Assembly (NCBI GenBank): GCA_009774235.1
Contig: VSNJ01000170.1
Location: 1-8,218 of the forward strand
Length of the DNA: 8,218 nt
DNA from: Lachnospiraceae bacterium
GTDB taxonomy: Bacteria; Bacillota; Clostridia; Lachnospirales; Lachnospiraceae
Direction: 5' to 3'
The notes under the pieces are model-generated. The model did no database searches. It was given only the letters and a program-made list of their open reading frames with translations, and was not told the DNA's origin. The translations under genes were made by a program, and so were the position numbers. Shown here in pieces: positions 1 through 6,237 of the stretch (its first letter is position 1; every line of letters starts with the position of its first letter).

Positions 1-137
1 TTTTATAATCTAATGGTTTGAAATTAATTTCCATATATTCTTTGGTACTATATAAGGTTATTACTGTTGTTTTGTTTAAAATATTTATTTTTTTAAAAAA
101 GTTTTAAGCGGGAGTAAATTATAATAAAAGAATATTA

Positions 138-161
138 TTTTGTGTTAATATAATAACAAAA
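138..161. promoter_or_regulatory. Imperfect AT-rich palindrome with a TATAAT core upstream of the first gene
   Basis: The arms TTTTGTGTTA (138-147) and TAACAAAA (154-161) are reverse complements apart from one extra G. They flank a perfect TATAAT (149-154). A second TATAAT lies at 191-196. Neither has a convincing -35 box at 16-18 nt, and the whole 1-242 leader is so AT-rich that both could be chance. It could be an operator or promoter for the secreted protein at 243. Nothing else recognisable was seen in 1-242. Confidence 0.25.
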
Positions 162-242
162 TGAAATTTATTTATATATAGTGTACAAGTTATAATATTA
201 TAAAATTTATAGAGTACATAAAATTAGAAAAGGGGTATAATT

Positions 243-1037
243 ATGGTACGGTTTAAGAGATATGTAACAAATGTTTTATTTTTGTGTATGGCATTGCCAG
301 TATTTGCACTTGCTATTCCACAAAATGTTTTAGCCAGGACATGCATGCCATCTGCTATATATGGACAAGTTGAACATGATGGTATAAACAATAATAAAAT
401 TATGCAGGATATGGACGTTAGAAATGGTGCTTTGGTAATTGGTTATGAAATAAAAGAAGATAAAAAAGAATATAAAGATGAAAGTGGAAATATCAGGGGT
501 ATAGTATCCTTCAAGTATCCGCAGTTTATAAGTACATTACATTCTGTTACCAGGATTAATAAGCAGATTAAAAAGAAAAGCATGCAGTATTTTAAGTCTG
601 GAAATGCAAAAAGCATTAAAGAATATACAAAAGATGCTATAAAACACAACCGGTTTTATGAAGATACAGAACAATATTATTGGACAACCTTTTGTGATAT
701 ATCATATAATAAAGACAATATTGTAAGCTTCCATATGTCAGAATGGTGGTATGCAGGTGGTGTTACTAACAGACATTATTATGGACTTAATTATAACCTG
801 GAAACGGGAAAAGAACTGTCAGTTAAGGATGTTATAACTGGAAATACAAAAGCAAAGATATTAAAAGCAGCGGGAAAATACTGTAAAGACGATAATGTGG
901 CTTATAAAATTATAAAAAATACAAAAAAGTATAATTTTTATTTTGAGGAAGGAACTGTATACATATGTTATGGAAGTTATGAATTAAACCATGGTCCAGA
1001 CTTTGATATTTTTACAGTAAAAGGCAAATATAAATAG
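243..1037 (+). CDS. Secreted DUF4163/DUF3298-like protein (PdaC/RsiV-type fold)
   Basis: Predicted exported protein of 264 residues. Residues 1-31 form a signal peptide: basic start (MVRFKR), hydrophobic core at about 10-24 and a likely cleavage after VLA at 29-31. There is no lipobox cysteine at the cleavage site. Residues about 60-145 resemble DUF4163 (the segment PQFISTLHSVTRINKQI at 93-109 is typical). Residues about 165-255 resemble DUF3298: an AGGVTNRHYYGLNYNLETGK block at 171-190, then NFYFEEGTVYICYGSYEL at 231-248. These two domains occur together in the extracellular parts of RsiV-like anti-sigma factors and in PdaC-type envelope proteins. No transmembrane or sigma-binding part is present, so this is not itself an anti-sigma factor. 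A lysozyme-binding or envelope role is only an inference. The start is supported by AAAGGGG about 7 nt upstream. The gene is more AT-rich than its neighbours. No clear terminator follows. Confidence 0.8.
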   Translation: MVRFKRYVTNVLFLCMALPVFALAIPQNVLARTCMPSAIYGQVEHDGINNNKIMQDMDVRNGALVIGYEIKEDKKEYKDESGNIRGIVSFKYPQFISTLHSVTRINKQIKKKSMQYFKSGNAKSIKEYTKDAIKHNRFYEDTEQYYWTTFCDISYNKDNIVSFHMSEWWYAGGVTNRHYYGLNYNLETGKELSVKDVITGNTKAKILKAAGKYCKDDNVAYKIIKNTKKYNFYFEEGTVYICYGSYELNHGPDFDIFTVKGKYK

Positions 1038-1093
1038 AAACATTATTTATAGAATTGTATATAAAAAAATGAGGAAACACAAACCAGCAGGGG

Positions 1094-1122
1094 TTGCGGA
1101 TTAGCCGTACTTTATGTATAAT
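1094..1122 (+). promoter_or_regulatory. Candidate sigma-A promoter for the peptidyl-prolyl isomerase gene
   Basis: A perfect -10 box TATAAT (1117-1122) sits 17 nt after TTGCGG (1094-1099), which keeps the TTG of the -35 consensus. The predicted transcript start is near 1129, giving a leader of about 100 nt that contains the hairpin at 1157-1203. The spacing and -10 box are good; the -35 box is weak. Confidence 0.45.
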
Positions 1123-1156
1123 CAGTGTGGAACAAACATTAGCGGATATTGTTAAA

Positions 1157-1203
1157 ACAGGGCAGAGAGGAAAATGTCCCAGGCATAATCCTTGCTGCCC
1201 TGT
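1157..1203 (+). promoter_or_regulatory. Leader hairpin upstream of the isomerase gene
   Basis: ACAGGGCAG (1157-1165) pairs perfectly with CTGCCCTGT (1195-1203). Inside the loop, AGGA can pair with TCCT, extending the stem across a small internal loop. No T-run follows, so it is not a standard intrinsic terminator. It ends 14 nt before the AAAGGAG ribosome binding site (1218-1224). It may stabilise the mRNA, act in cis or be a processing site. I could not match it to a known riboswitch. Confidence 0.5.
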
Positions 1204-1230
1204 AATCTGCGTATTTGAAAGGAGAATATT

Positions 1231-1758
1231 ATGGAACAGAATACAAACAATCCAGTAGTAACATTTGAAACATCAGCAGGGACAATTAAGGCAGAGTTAT
1301 ATCCTGATGTAGCGCCTAATACAGTGAATAACTTTCTTTCACTGGTAAATAAAGGCTTTTATAATGGTCTTATATTTCACAGGGTAATTAAAGGCTTTAT
1401 GATACAGGGAGGTGACCCAGAAGGAACTGGAATGGGTGGTCCTGGATATTCAATTAAAGGTGAGTTTGCACAGAATGGTTTTGAAAATAACCTGAAACAC
1501 ACAGAAGGCGTACTTTCAATGGCACGTTCTGCAATGCCTGATTCCGCTGGTTCACAGTTTTTTATTATGCATAAAGATGCTCCACACCTTGATGGTTCAT
1601 ATGCAGCATTTGGAATGGTAACAGAAGGGATGGATGTTGTTAATGCAATAGCAGAAACAAAAACTAATGGTGCAGATATGCCAAAAGAGGAGCAGAAGAT
1701 TATTAAAGTTACAGCAGAAACATTTGGTATAGAGTATCCAGAACCAGAGATGTGTTAA
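1231..1758 (+). CDS. Cyclophilin-type peptidyl-prolyl cis-trans isomerase
   Basis: Cytoplasmic protein-folding enzyme that isomerises X-Pro peptide bonds. At 175 residues it is the usual length of a single-domain bacterial cyclophilin, with no signal peptide or membrane segment. The cyclophilin core runs from about residue 9 to 165. The active-site block FHRVIKGFMIQGGD (49-62) supplies the catalytic Arg51 with His50, Phe55 and Gln59. SAGSQFFIM (105-113) supplies the Gln and Phe of the substrate pocket. APHLDG (117-122) carries His119 where human cyclophilin A has Trp121, a change common in bacteria and linked to weak cyclosporin binding. The tail EYPEPEMC is short and acidic. The ATG start follows AAAGGAG (1218-1224) at 6 nt spacing. 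It appears to be transcribed alone from the promoter near 1094-1122. The family assignment is certain; the physiological substrates cannot be read from sequence. Confidence 0.97.
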   Translation: MEQNTNNPVVTFETSAGTIKAELYPDVAPNTVNNFLSLVNKGFYNGLIFHRVIKGFMIQGGDPEGTGMGGPGYSIKGEFAQNGFENNLKHTEGVLSMARSAMPDSAGSQFFIMHKDAPHLDGSYAAFGMVTEGMDVVNAIAETKTNGADMPKEEQKIIKVTAETFGIEYPEPEMC

Positions 1759-1828
1759 ATATGGATTATTATATTTTTGTTATTACTAAAGCGGTTAAAA
1801 TCCCGGAATCCAGACAAGTAAAAGCTGG

Positions 1829-1856
1829 TTGTAACAATTTTAATAATATATAGAAT
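1829..1856 (+). promoter_or_regulatory. Possible promoter upstream of the ABC-class ATPase
   Basis: TTGTAA (1829-1834) and TAGAAT (1851-1856) are separated by 16 nt; they match the -35 and -10 consensus at 4 and 5 of 6 positions. The predicted start near 1863 would cut into the 5' arm of the hairpin at 1858-1896. Either the promoter is elsewhere or the hairpin forms only on readthrough transcripts. Confidence 0.25.
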
Positions 1857-1857
1857 A

Positions 1858-1896
1858 CAGGCAGTTGGTCTTGCTTAGAGGTAAGGAAACTGCCTG
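1858..1896 (+). promoter_or_regulatory. Leader hairpin just upstream of the ATPase ribosome binding site
   Basis: CAGGCAGTT (1858-1866) pairs with AACTGCCTG (1888-1896). Inside the loop CTTGC and GTAAG form a second stacked helix with one G-U pair. No T-run follows, so it is unlikely to be a simple terminator. The 3' arm ends 10 nt before AAGGAG (1907-1912), close enough to affect translation initiation. Its layout resembles the hairpin before the isomerase gene. Confidence 0.5.
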
Positions 1897-1906
1897 GTTA
1901 AGTTAT

Positions 1907-1922
1907 AAGGAGATAAATTTTG
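1907..1922 (+). promoter_or_regulatory. Ribosome binding site fixing a TTG start
   Basis: AAGGAG (1907-1912) lies 7 nt before TTG (1920-1922). The reading frame at once gives family-like N-terminal sequence (KSSVELDKLLISINKKGYPA), so TTG is the likely start. Confidence 0.7.
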
Positions 1923-3626
1923 AAATCATCAGTAGAATTAGATAAACTTTTGATAAGTATTAATAAAAAGGGATATCCTGCATATAAAAGCTTAAAAGGA
2001 AATTACCAGTTTCCGGGTTATATACTTGGTATTGACCATGTACAGGGAGACCCTTTTGCAGCACCTTCTAAGTTAAGTATACAGGTAGGCAAGGCACAGG
2101 CAGGTTTTCCAGAGGAATACTATAATACAGGTTATAAGAAAACAGCCCTTGAGGACTATCTTTTAAGACTGTTTGGAAAAGCTGTATCAAAATATACATT
2201 CCAGGCGGAAGGTTCAGGAAAAAGCGGTCTTATAAGTACCAGCAGGTGTGGCCAGGAAGTGCTTGGGAGAACAGCCTGCAGGATAACAGATGGCAGTGTG
2301 CTTATACGTTTTGAAGCCGGTTTTCCTGCATATGGAAGGACTATTAATTCTCCTGAGCTTAGGAAAATTATTTTTGACTACCTGCCAGAGATTGTGAAGA
2401 AATCACTTTATTATAAGAACCTTGATGTACCTGGAACAAGGAAAAGAATAGAACTGGCAGAAGACCAGTATGTATTAAGGGAAGAACTTGGAAAAAGAGG
2501 TCTTGTAGCATTTGTAGCAAATGGGGCAGTCCTTCCGAGAGAAAGCGGTGTTTCGCAGAAACCTATGAAAAATGCTGTAGTATTCCAGTCACCAGAGAGC
2601 ATGGAAGTGGAAATAGAACTTCCATATAAGGGCAAGCTCCGTGGAATGGGAATTCCTAAAGGAATAACTCTGGTTGTAGGCGGAGGCTACCATGGAAAGT
2701 CCACACTGCTGAAAGCACTAGAACAAGGCATTTACCAGCATATTGAAGGAGATGGCAGGGAATATGTTGTTACAGCAGATACAGCAGTTAAGATAAGGGC
2801 GGAAGATGGCAGGGCAGTATCACATGTGGATATTTCACCATTTATTAATAACCTGCCAAATGGTAAAGATACAACAGATTTCTCTACAGAAGATGCCAGT
2901 GGCTCAACTTCCCAGGCAGCAAATGTTGCAGAAGCTATACAAGCAGGTGCAGGATTGCTTTTAATTGATGAAGACACCTGTGCAACCAACTTTATGGTCC
3001 GGGATTCACTTATGCAGGAAGTAGTTTCAGGTGAGCATGAGCCAATTACTCCATTTACATTGCAGGCAAGGGAATTATATGAGAAATATGGAATATCTGT
3101 AGTTCTTGTGGCAGGAAGCTCTGGTTCATATTTTTATATTGCAGACAAAGTGCTGCAGATGGATAATTACCATACATTTGATATAACAGACAAGGTGAAT
3201 GAAGTAACCAGTAAAAGGACAGAAGAGTACCAAGGCAAAGCACCAGTACCAGCAGGGATACTTTTTAATGGAAAAGAGCGCATACTTAAGATAAAAAAAG
3301 CAGACAGGAAAAGAGGACAGATTAAAATTAAACAGTTTGGCATGGATAGTTTTTCTATCGGTAAAGAAAATGTGGATTTAAAATATGTGGAACAGATTGT
3401 AGATTATGAACAGGTTACAACACTTTCTTATTGCTTAAAAGCGCTTATAGAGCAGATGGAAATTAAAGGGACAGATGCCATCCAGGCAGTTGGCAGGATT
3501 TATTCACAGATACAGGAACATGGCATGGAAGCTTTATGCCCTGGCTCATATCTCCCAGTTTCAATGGCACAGGTGCGGATACAGGATATTTTTGCATGCC
3601 TGGATAGATACAGGGGTATACTTTAA
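1920..3626 (+). CDS. Predicted ATPase of the ABC class (COG3044, ABC_ATPase/MRB1590-like)
   Basis: Soluble protein of 568 residues, the usual length for this family, with no signal peptide or membrane helices. An N-terminal domain of about 240 residues precedes a P-loop GGGYHGKST (254-262; Lys260 and Ser261 bind nucleotide phosphate and Mg). An ABC-signature-like ASGSTSQA follows at 326-333, and a Walker B strand LLLIDED at 346-352 gives Asp350 and Glu351. VVLVAGSSGSYFYIADKVLQM follows as the switch region. The C-terminal part (about 430-568) is the family-specific end domain. The family includes trypanosomal MRB1590, an RNA-associated ATPase; the bacterial role is unknown. No permease or binding protein lies nearby, so it is not a transporter subunit. 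The order of motifs, with a signature between the Walker motifs, fits the ABC superfamily. The gene is followed 13 nt later by the cellulase remnant. Confidence 0.92.
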   Translation: MKSSVELDKLLISINKKGYPAYKSLKGNYQFPGYILGIDHVQGDPFAAPSKLSIQVGKAQAGFPEEYYNTGYKKTALEDYLLRLFGKAVSKYTFQAEGSGKSGLISTSRCGQEVLGRTACRITDGSVLIRFEAGFPAYGRTINSPELRKIIFDYLPEIVKKSLYYKNLDVPGTRKRIELAEDQYVLREELGKRGLVAFVANGAVLPRESGVSQKPMKNAVVFQSPESMEVEIELPYKGKLRGMGIPKGITLVVGGGYHGKSTLLKALEQGIYQHIEGDGREYVVTADTAVKIRAEDGRAVSHVDISPFINNLPNGKDTTDFSTEDASGSTSQAANVAEAIQAGAGLLLIDEDTCATNFMVRDSLMQEVVSGEHEPITPFTLQARELYEKYGISVVLVAGSSGSYFYIADKVLQMDNYHTFDITDKVNEVTSKRTEEYQGKAPVPAGILFNGKERILKIKKADRKRGQIKIKQFGMDSFSIGKENVDLKYVEQIVDYEQVTTLSYCLKALIEQMEIKGTDAIQAVGRIYSQIQEHGMEALCPGSYLPVSMAQVRIQDIFACLDRYRGIL

Positions 3627-3639
3627 TCTCTGGTTATTT

Positions 3640-4245
3640 ATGAAGAAAGCAGGAAAATATTTTTGGGCATGGACTCTGGTATTGGCTTTGCTTTTGTCAT
3701 CTGTAAAGAAAGGAAATACAACTGTAACTGCGAAGGTTGTATATAAAACTGGCAAGAAGAAAACTACAAAGAAACTGGTGGTTAAAGTTGAAGTAAAGGA
3801 CATTGCAGATACGCAGACACCTGTACCTGCTAAGACGCCTGCACCAGAACCAGATGCTAGTACAGTTACAACAGCACCAACAGATATAGAAACTATAAAT
3901 ATTACAACAGAACATAAGTCTGTTAATGGAATTACAACAAAGGACAACGGGCTTATGAGGAAAAACTGGACTTCAGCAGAATATATGAAGTTCATGGGAC
4001 AGGTCTGGAACCTTGGAAATACAATGGAATCATGTGGGACAGGACTTCCAGATACATATACTGCAAAGGATTTTGAAAAATTCTGGGGAGCACCAGAAAC
4101 TACACAGAAGACAATGGATGGAATATCTTCTATTGAATATGTGCCAGAAGACGGGCTTAAGACAGTTTATAAATGGGAAGGAAGCTGGACAAGGACAGAG
4201 GGGTCAGAAGCTATTCCTGGAGGTTATGAATTAGATGCTAAATAA
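3640..4245 (+). CDS. Internally deleted secreted GH5 endoglucanase remnant
   Basis: From the ATG at 3640 this reads as 201 residues. Residues 1-21 are a signal peptide (MKKAGKYFWAWTLVLALLLSS). Residues 23-54 look like only the last third of a bacterial Ig-like (Big_2) domain, including the strand GNTTVTAKV. Residues 55-100 are a Pro/Thr-rich linker. Residues 105-162 match the start of a GH5 cellulase domain: MRKNWTSAEYMKFMGQ, then VWNLGNT (122-128), then FWGAPETTQKTMDGI (148-162). The sequence then jumps to an unrelated tail ending PGGYELDAK. The rest of the barrel, with both catalytic glutamates, is absent, so no cellulase activity is expected. The Gly normally before WNLGNT is Val122. Apparent junctions are near 3703 and 4123, both in frame. 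The start has no clear ribosome binding site and lies 13 nt after the ATPase stop. The frame also stays open upstream to 3475, inside the ATPase gene, but that part is not protein-like for this family. It may be a decayed gene or an assembly collapse. Confidence 0.72.
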   Translation: MKKAGKYFWAWTLVLALLLSSVKKGNTTVTAKVVYKTGKKKTTKKLVVKVEVKDIADTQTPVPAKTPAPEPDASTVTTAPTDIETINITTEHKSVNGITTKDNGLMRKNWTSAEYMKFMGQVWNLGNTMESCGTGLPDTYTAKDFEKFWGAPETTQKTMDGISSIEYVPEDGLKTVYKWEGSWTRTEGSEAIPGGYELDAK

Positions 4246-4270
4246 TATTTATACCAGAACAATATGCATA

Positions 4271-4307
4271 AGCCATGCACTATAAAGGTGTGTGGCTTCT
4301 GTATTTT
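4271..4307 (+). terminator. Terminator-like hairpin after the cellulase remnant
   Basis: AGCCATGCAC (4271-4280) pairs with GTGTGTGGCT (4288-4297) as a 10-bp stem with two G-U pairs and a 7-nt loop. TCTGTATTTT follows, a broken T-run. It lies 26 nt after the stop codon at 4243-4245, which fits a rho-independent terminator of moderate strength. Confidence 0.65.
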
Positions 4308-4346
4308 ATAGAATATAATAATTATTACTGCCATCTTATGTAATTA

Positions 4347-4375
4347 TTGAATAAATAAAATTCCTGTGTTAAACT
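4347..4375 (+). promoter_or_regulatory. Candidate promoter for the DUF308-like gene
   Basis: TTGAAT (4347-4352) and TAAACT (4370-4375) are 17 nt apart, each matching consensus at 4 of 6 positions. A transcript starting near 4382 would leave almost no leader for an ATG at 4390, which favours the later start at 4447. Confidence 0.3.
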
Positions 4376-4435
4376 TATAGAAGTAACGTATGGGCGTTAT
4401 AAAATGTATGGAATTTGGGCTGCCAGAGGCGGCAT

Positions 4436-4449
4436 GGGGGATTTATATG
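4436..4449 (+). promoter_or_regulatory. Ribosome binding site supporting the ATG at 4447
   Basis: GGGGG (4436-4440) sits 6 nt before ATG (4447-4449). The earlier in-frame ATG at 4390 has only AGAAG upstream and would add 19 residues that do not resemble a membrane-protein start. Confidence 0.45.
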
Positions 4450-5016
4450 AAAAGATGGAATACAGTTCTTGGGAAAGTTGTTTTATGTGTATGTGAAATA
4501 ATAGTTGGTGTACTTTTAATGGCAGACCCAATAGTTTTTACATCAGGAATTATTACAGCAGCAGGTGTTGTCCTGCTTATGATGGGTGCATTTACAATAT
4601 TTAAGTATTTCCGTATGGACCCTTTAGATGCCCAGAAAGAACAAGGGCTTGCAAAGGGTATATGTGCTGTTTTAATGGGGCTTTTCTGTGTGTTCCAGAG
4701 GGAGTGGATTATTACAACATTTCCTCTTCTTACAGTTGTATATGGTGTAGTTATATTGCTTACAGGAATTATGAGGATACAGTGGGCAGCGGATATGCTC
4801 CGTATGAAAAAAGAACAGTGGTATATGGCTGGGGCTGGGGCAGCAGTTTCAGTTGTACTTGCAATAATTATATTGTTAAAACCTTTTAAATCAACAATAG
4901 TTTTATGGAGATTTGTTGCGGTATCATTGATTATCGGGGCTGTTATTGACCTTGTTATATTAGTTTTTATAAACCAGGTTAAAGAGGAAACTTTGCCTGA
5001 TAGTAAAGGGGAGTAA
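4447..5016 (+). CDS. DUF308/HdeD-like six-helix membrane protein
   Basis: From the preferred start (MKRWNTVLGKVV) the protein is 189 residues, a normal length for the DUF308/HdeD family. An in-frame ATG at 4390 would make it 208. Six hydrophobic helices are visible in order, beginning at VLGKVVLCVCEIIVGVLLMA, VFTSGIITAAGVVLLMMGAF, GLAKGICAVLMGLFCVF, ITTFPLLTVVYGVVILLTGI, WYMAGAGAAVSVVLAIIILL and VLWRFVAVSLIIGAVIDLVI. The repeated small-residue, G-rich helices in pairs and the ADP motif after the first helix are typical of the family. A short acidic tail (KEETLPDSKGE) follows the last helix. HdeD in Escherichia coli is linked to acid resistance, but most relatives in Firmicutes are uncharacterised, so no function is assigned. 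The gene is preceded by a terminator-like hairpin and a candidate promoter, so it is probably its own unit, perhaps reading into the methyltransferase gene 83 nt downstream. Confidence 0.82.
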   Translation: MKRWNTVLGKVVLCVCEIIVGVLLMADPIVFTSGIITAAGVVLLMMGAFTIFKYFRMDPLDAQKEQGLAKGICAVLMGLFCVFQREWIITTFPLLTVVYGVVILLTGIMRIQWAADMLRMKKEQWYMAGAGAAVSVVLAIIILLKPFKSTIVLWRFVAVSLIIGAVIDLVILVFINQVKEETLPDSKGE

Positions 5017-5024
5017 AATAGAAT

Positions 5025-5055
5025 TTGAAGGAAATTTTGGGAGTTTTTTTATAAT
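5025..5055 (+). promoter_or_regulatory. Weak candidate promoter for the methyltransferase gene
   Basis: TATAAT (5050-5055) is perfect, but the best -35 box, TTGAAG (5025-5030), is 19 nt away, longer than ideal. No terminator was found between 5017 and 5099, so cotranscription with the membrane protein gene is equally possible. Confidence 0.25.
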
Positions 5056-5086
5056 TATGTAATGGACTGCCTGGACGATGAATATT

Positions 5087-5102
5087 AAGGAGGATATGTG
5101 TG
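5087..5102 (+). promoter_or_regulatory. Strong ribosome binding site fixing a GTG start
   Basis: AAGGAGG (5087-5093) lies 6 nt before GTG (5100-5102). An ATG at 5096 is in another frame and too close to the site, so GTG is the real start. Confidence 0.8.
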
Positions 5103-5924
5103 GAAATAATAAACAAAAATATTGATAATGGAAAGTCATTTGACTGGGGAAGGGCTTCTAGTGATTATGCAAAATACCGTGATATTTATCCAGAAGAGTT
5201 TTATAATAAGTTAGCAGGACTTTCTTTGGGAATAAAAGGACAGAAAGTGCTTGACCTTGGTACAGGTACAGGTGTGCTTCCTAGAAATATGTATAAATAT
5301 GGCGCAGAATGGACAGGGGCTGATATTTCAGAAAACCAGGTTGCGTATGCAAGGAAATTAAGTAAGGAAGCAGGAATGGATATTGAATATATTGTTTCAC
5401 CAGCAGAAGATATTAATTATCCAGCAAATTCTTTTGATGTAATAACAGCATGCCAGTGTTTTATGTATTTTAATATAAGTGAGGTAATCCCACGTATACA
5501 TCTTATGTTAAAGCCAGACGGGCATTTCTGTGTGCTTTATATGGCATGGCTGCCAGAAGAAAGTGATATTGCCAGGACAAGTGAAGAAATGGTATTAAAA
5601 TATAATCCGTCATGGACCGGCGGGCATATGAAAAGATACCAGCCAGGCACACCATCATGGTGTGGGAATTTATTTGAGCCAGCCAATATACTGGCATTTG
5701 AATGTCCTGTTACATTTACACGTGAAAGCTGGCATGGACGTATAAAGGCATGCAGGGGTATAGGTGCTTCTTCACTAAGTGAAGAAGAAATTGCAGCATG
5801 GGAGAAGGAACATATGGAATATATGCAGACATTGCCAGAAATATTTGATATATTACACTATGTGACGGTACTTGACTTAAAAAAGAAAGAATTAGAAAGA
5901 ATTATTACTTATGGAAATGCATAA
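5100..5924 (+). CDS. Class I SAM-dependent methyltransferase
   Basis: Cytoplasmic protein of 274 residues with a Rossmann-type methyltransferase domain at about 15-150. Motif I is LDLGTGTGVL (51-60), the glycine-rich SAM loop. GADIS (73-77) places Asp75 where SAM ribose is usually bound. PAEDINYPANSFDVITACQC (101-120) holds the motif II/III region, with Glu103-Asp104 near the adenine. FMYF and LKPDGHFCVLYMAW (from about 137) complete the core. The C-terminal part (about 160-274) is a family-specific cap with many aromatic residues, probably substrate-binding. It belongs to the Methyltransf_11/25 group. The substrate cannot be deduced: small molecules are typical, and no biosynthetic partner genes lie nearby. 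It uses a GTG start with a near-perfect ribosome binding site. Transcription ends at the strong hairpin 29 nt downstream. Confidence 0.93.
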   Translation: MEIINKNIDNGKSFDWGRASSDYAKYRDIYPEEFYNKLAGLSLGIKGQKVLDLGTGTGVLPRNMYKYGAEWTGADISENQVAYARKLSKEAGMDIEYIVSPAEDINYPANSFDVITACQCFMYFNISEVIPRIHLMLKPDGHFCVLYMAWLPEESDIARTSEEMVLKYNPSWTGGHMKRYQPGTPSWCGNLFEPANILAFECPVTFTRESWHGRIKACRGIGASSLSEEEIAAWEKEHMEYMQTLPEIFDILHYVTVLDLKKKELERIITYGNA

Positions 5925-5952
5925 AAAATTAAAATATACCTATAATACAGAA

Positions 5953-6018
5953 TTTGCCTATAAGAACAGTACCTGCTATAAACAGCAGGATACTGGTTTC
6001 TATAGGCAAATCTTTTTA
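5953..6018 (+). terminator. Long composite rho-independent terminator
   Basis: Outer arms TTTGCCTATA (5953-5962) and TATAGGCAAA (6001-6010) pair perfectly over 10 bp. Inside, CAGTA pairs with TACTG and CCTGCT with AGCAGG, separated by small internal loops or bulges. TCTTTTT follows at 6011-6017. It closes the methyltransferase transcript. On the opposite strand no T-run follows, so it is probably not an efficient terminator for the converging kinase gene. Confidence 0.9.
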
Positions 6019-6073
6019 ACTACACCAAAGGTCCATATAAAAGTTATTATTGATATGTATGTAATCTTCTAGT

Positions 6074-6237
6074 TTATACTCTTTGCCCAGGGTATTCTGG
6101 CTGTGCAGGCTTATTATCCATTCATCGCACCATCAAAAGCAGCAAATGGTTCTGGCGGCAGGTTAGTGCTTAATTCAAGCACTGTGGAACCTCCAAAGCC
6201 ACCTCCTGCTTTTACATATAAATTTTATGATGTCCAC
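6074..6237 (-). pseudogene. Possible small gene broken by two frameshifts
   Basis: This patch is less AT-rich than its surroundings. On the - strand AGAGGG (6249-6244) lies 6 nt before a GTG (6237-6235). Reading on, the frame gives VDIIKFI, shifts to YVKAGGGFGGSTVLEL and STNLPPEPFAAFDGAMNG (stop at 6114-6116), and with a second shift reads DNKPAQPEYPGQRV before a stop at 6074-6076. Joined, it would be about 54 residues. I do not recognise the family; the Gly-rich stretch and LPPEPFAAF look protein-like but may be chance. It lies 35 nt after the kinase stop on the same strand and could once have been cotranscribed with it. The rest of the 5925-6272 gap holds only the terminator and AT-rich spacer. 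Confidence 0.3.
6160..6192. repeat. Compound inverted repeat inside the broken small gene
   Basis: AGTGCTT (6165-6171) and AAGCACT (6177-6183) form a 7-bp stem around AATTC. AGGTT (6160-6164) and AACCT (6188-6192) extend it by 5 bp across a GTGG bulge. No T-run follows on either strand, so it does not look like a terminator. Confidence 0.4.

Noticed and set aside
1799..1840. Possible terminator after the isomerase gene
   Set aside because: Only a 4-bp CCAG/CTGG pairing was found, with a weak T-run, so it is not stable enough to call.
3475..3639. Upstream extension of the cellulase frame inside the ATPase gene
   Set aside because: The translated part is not like any signal peptide, while the ATG at 3640 begins a clear one. 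The open frame upstream is a shadow of the ATPase gene.
3561..3995. Long open frame on the - strand opposite the ATPase end and the cellulase linker
   Set aside because: It overlaps two better-supported genes, has no ribosome binding site or domain similarity, and its composition mirrors the Thr/Pro-rich linker on the other strand.
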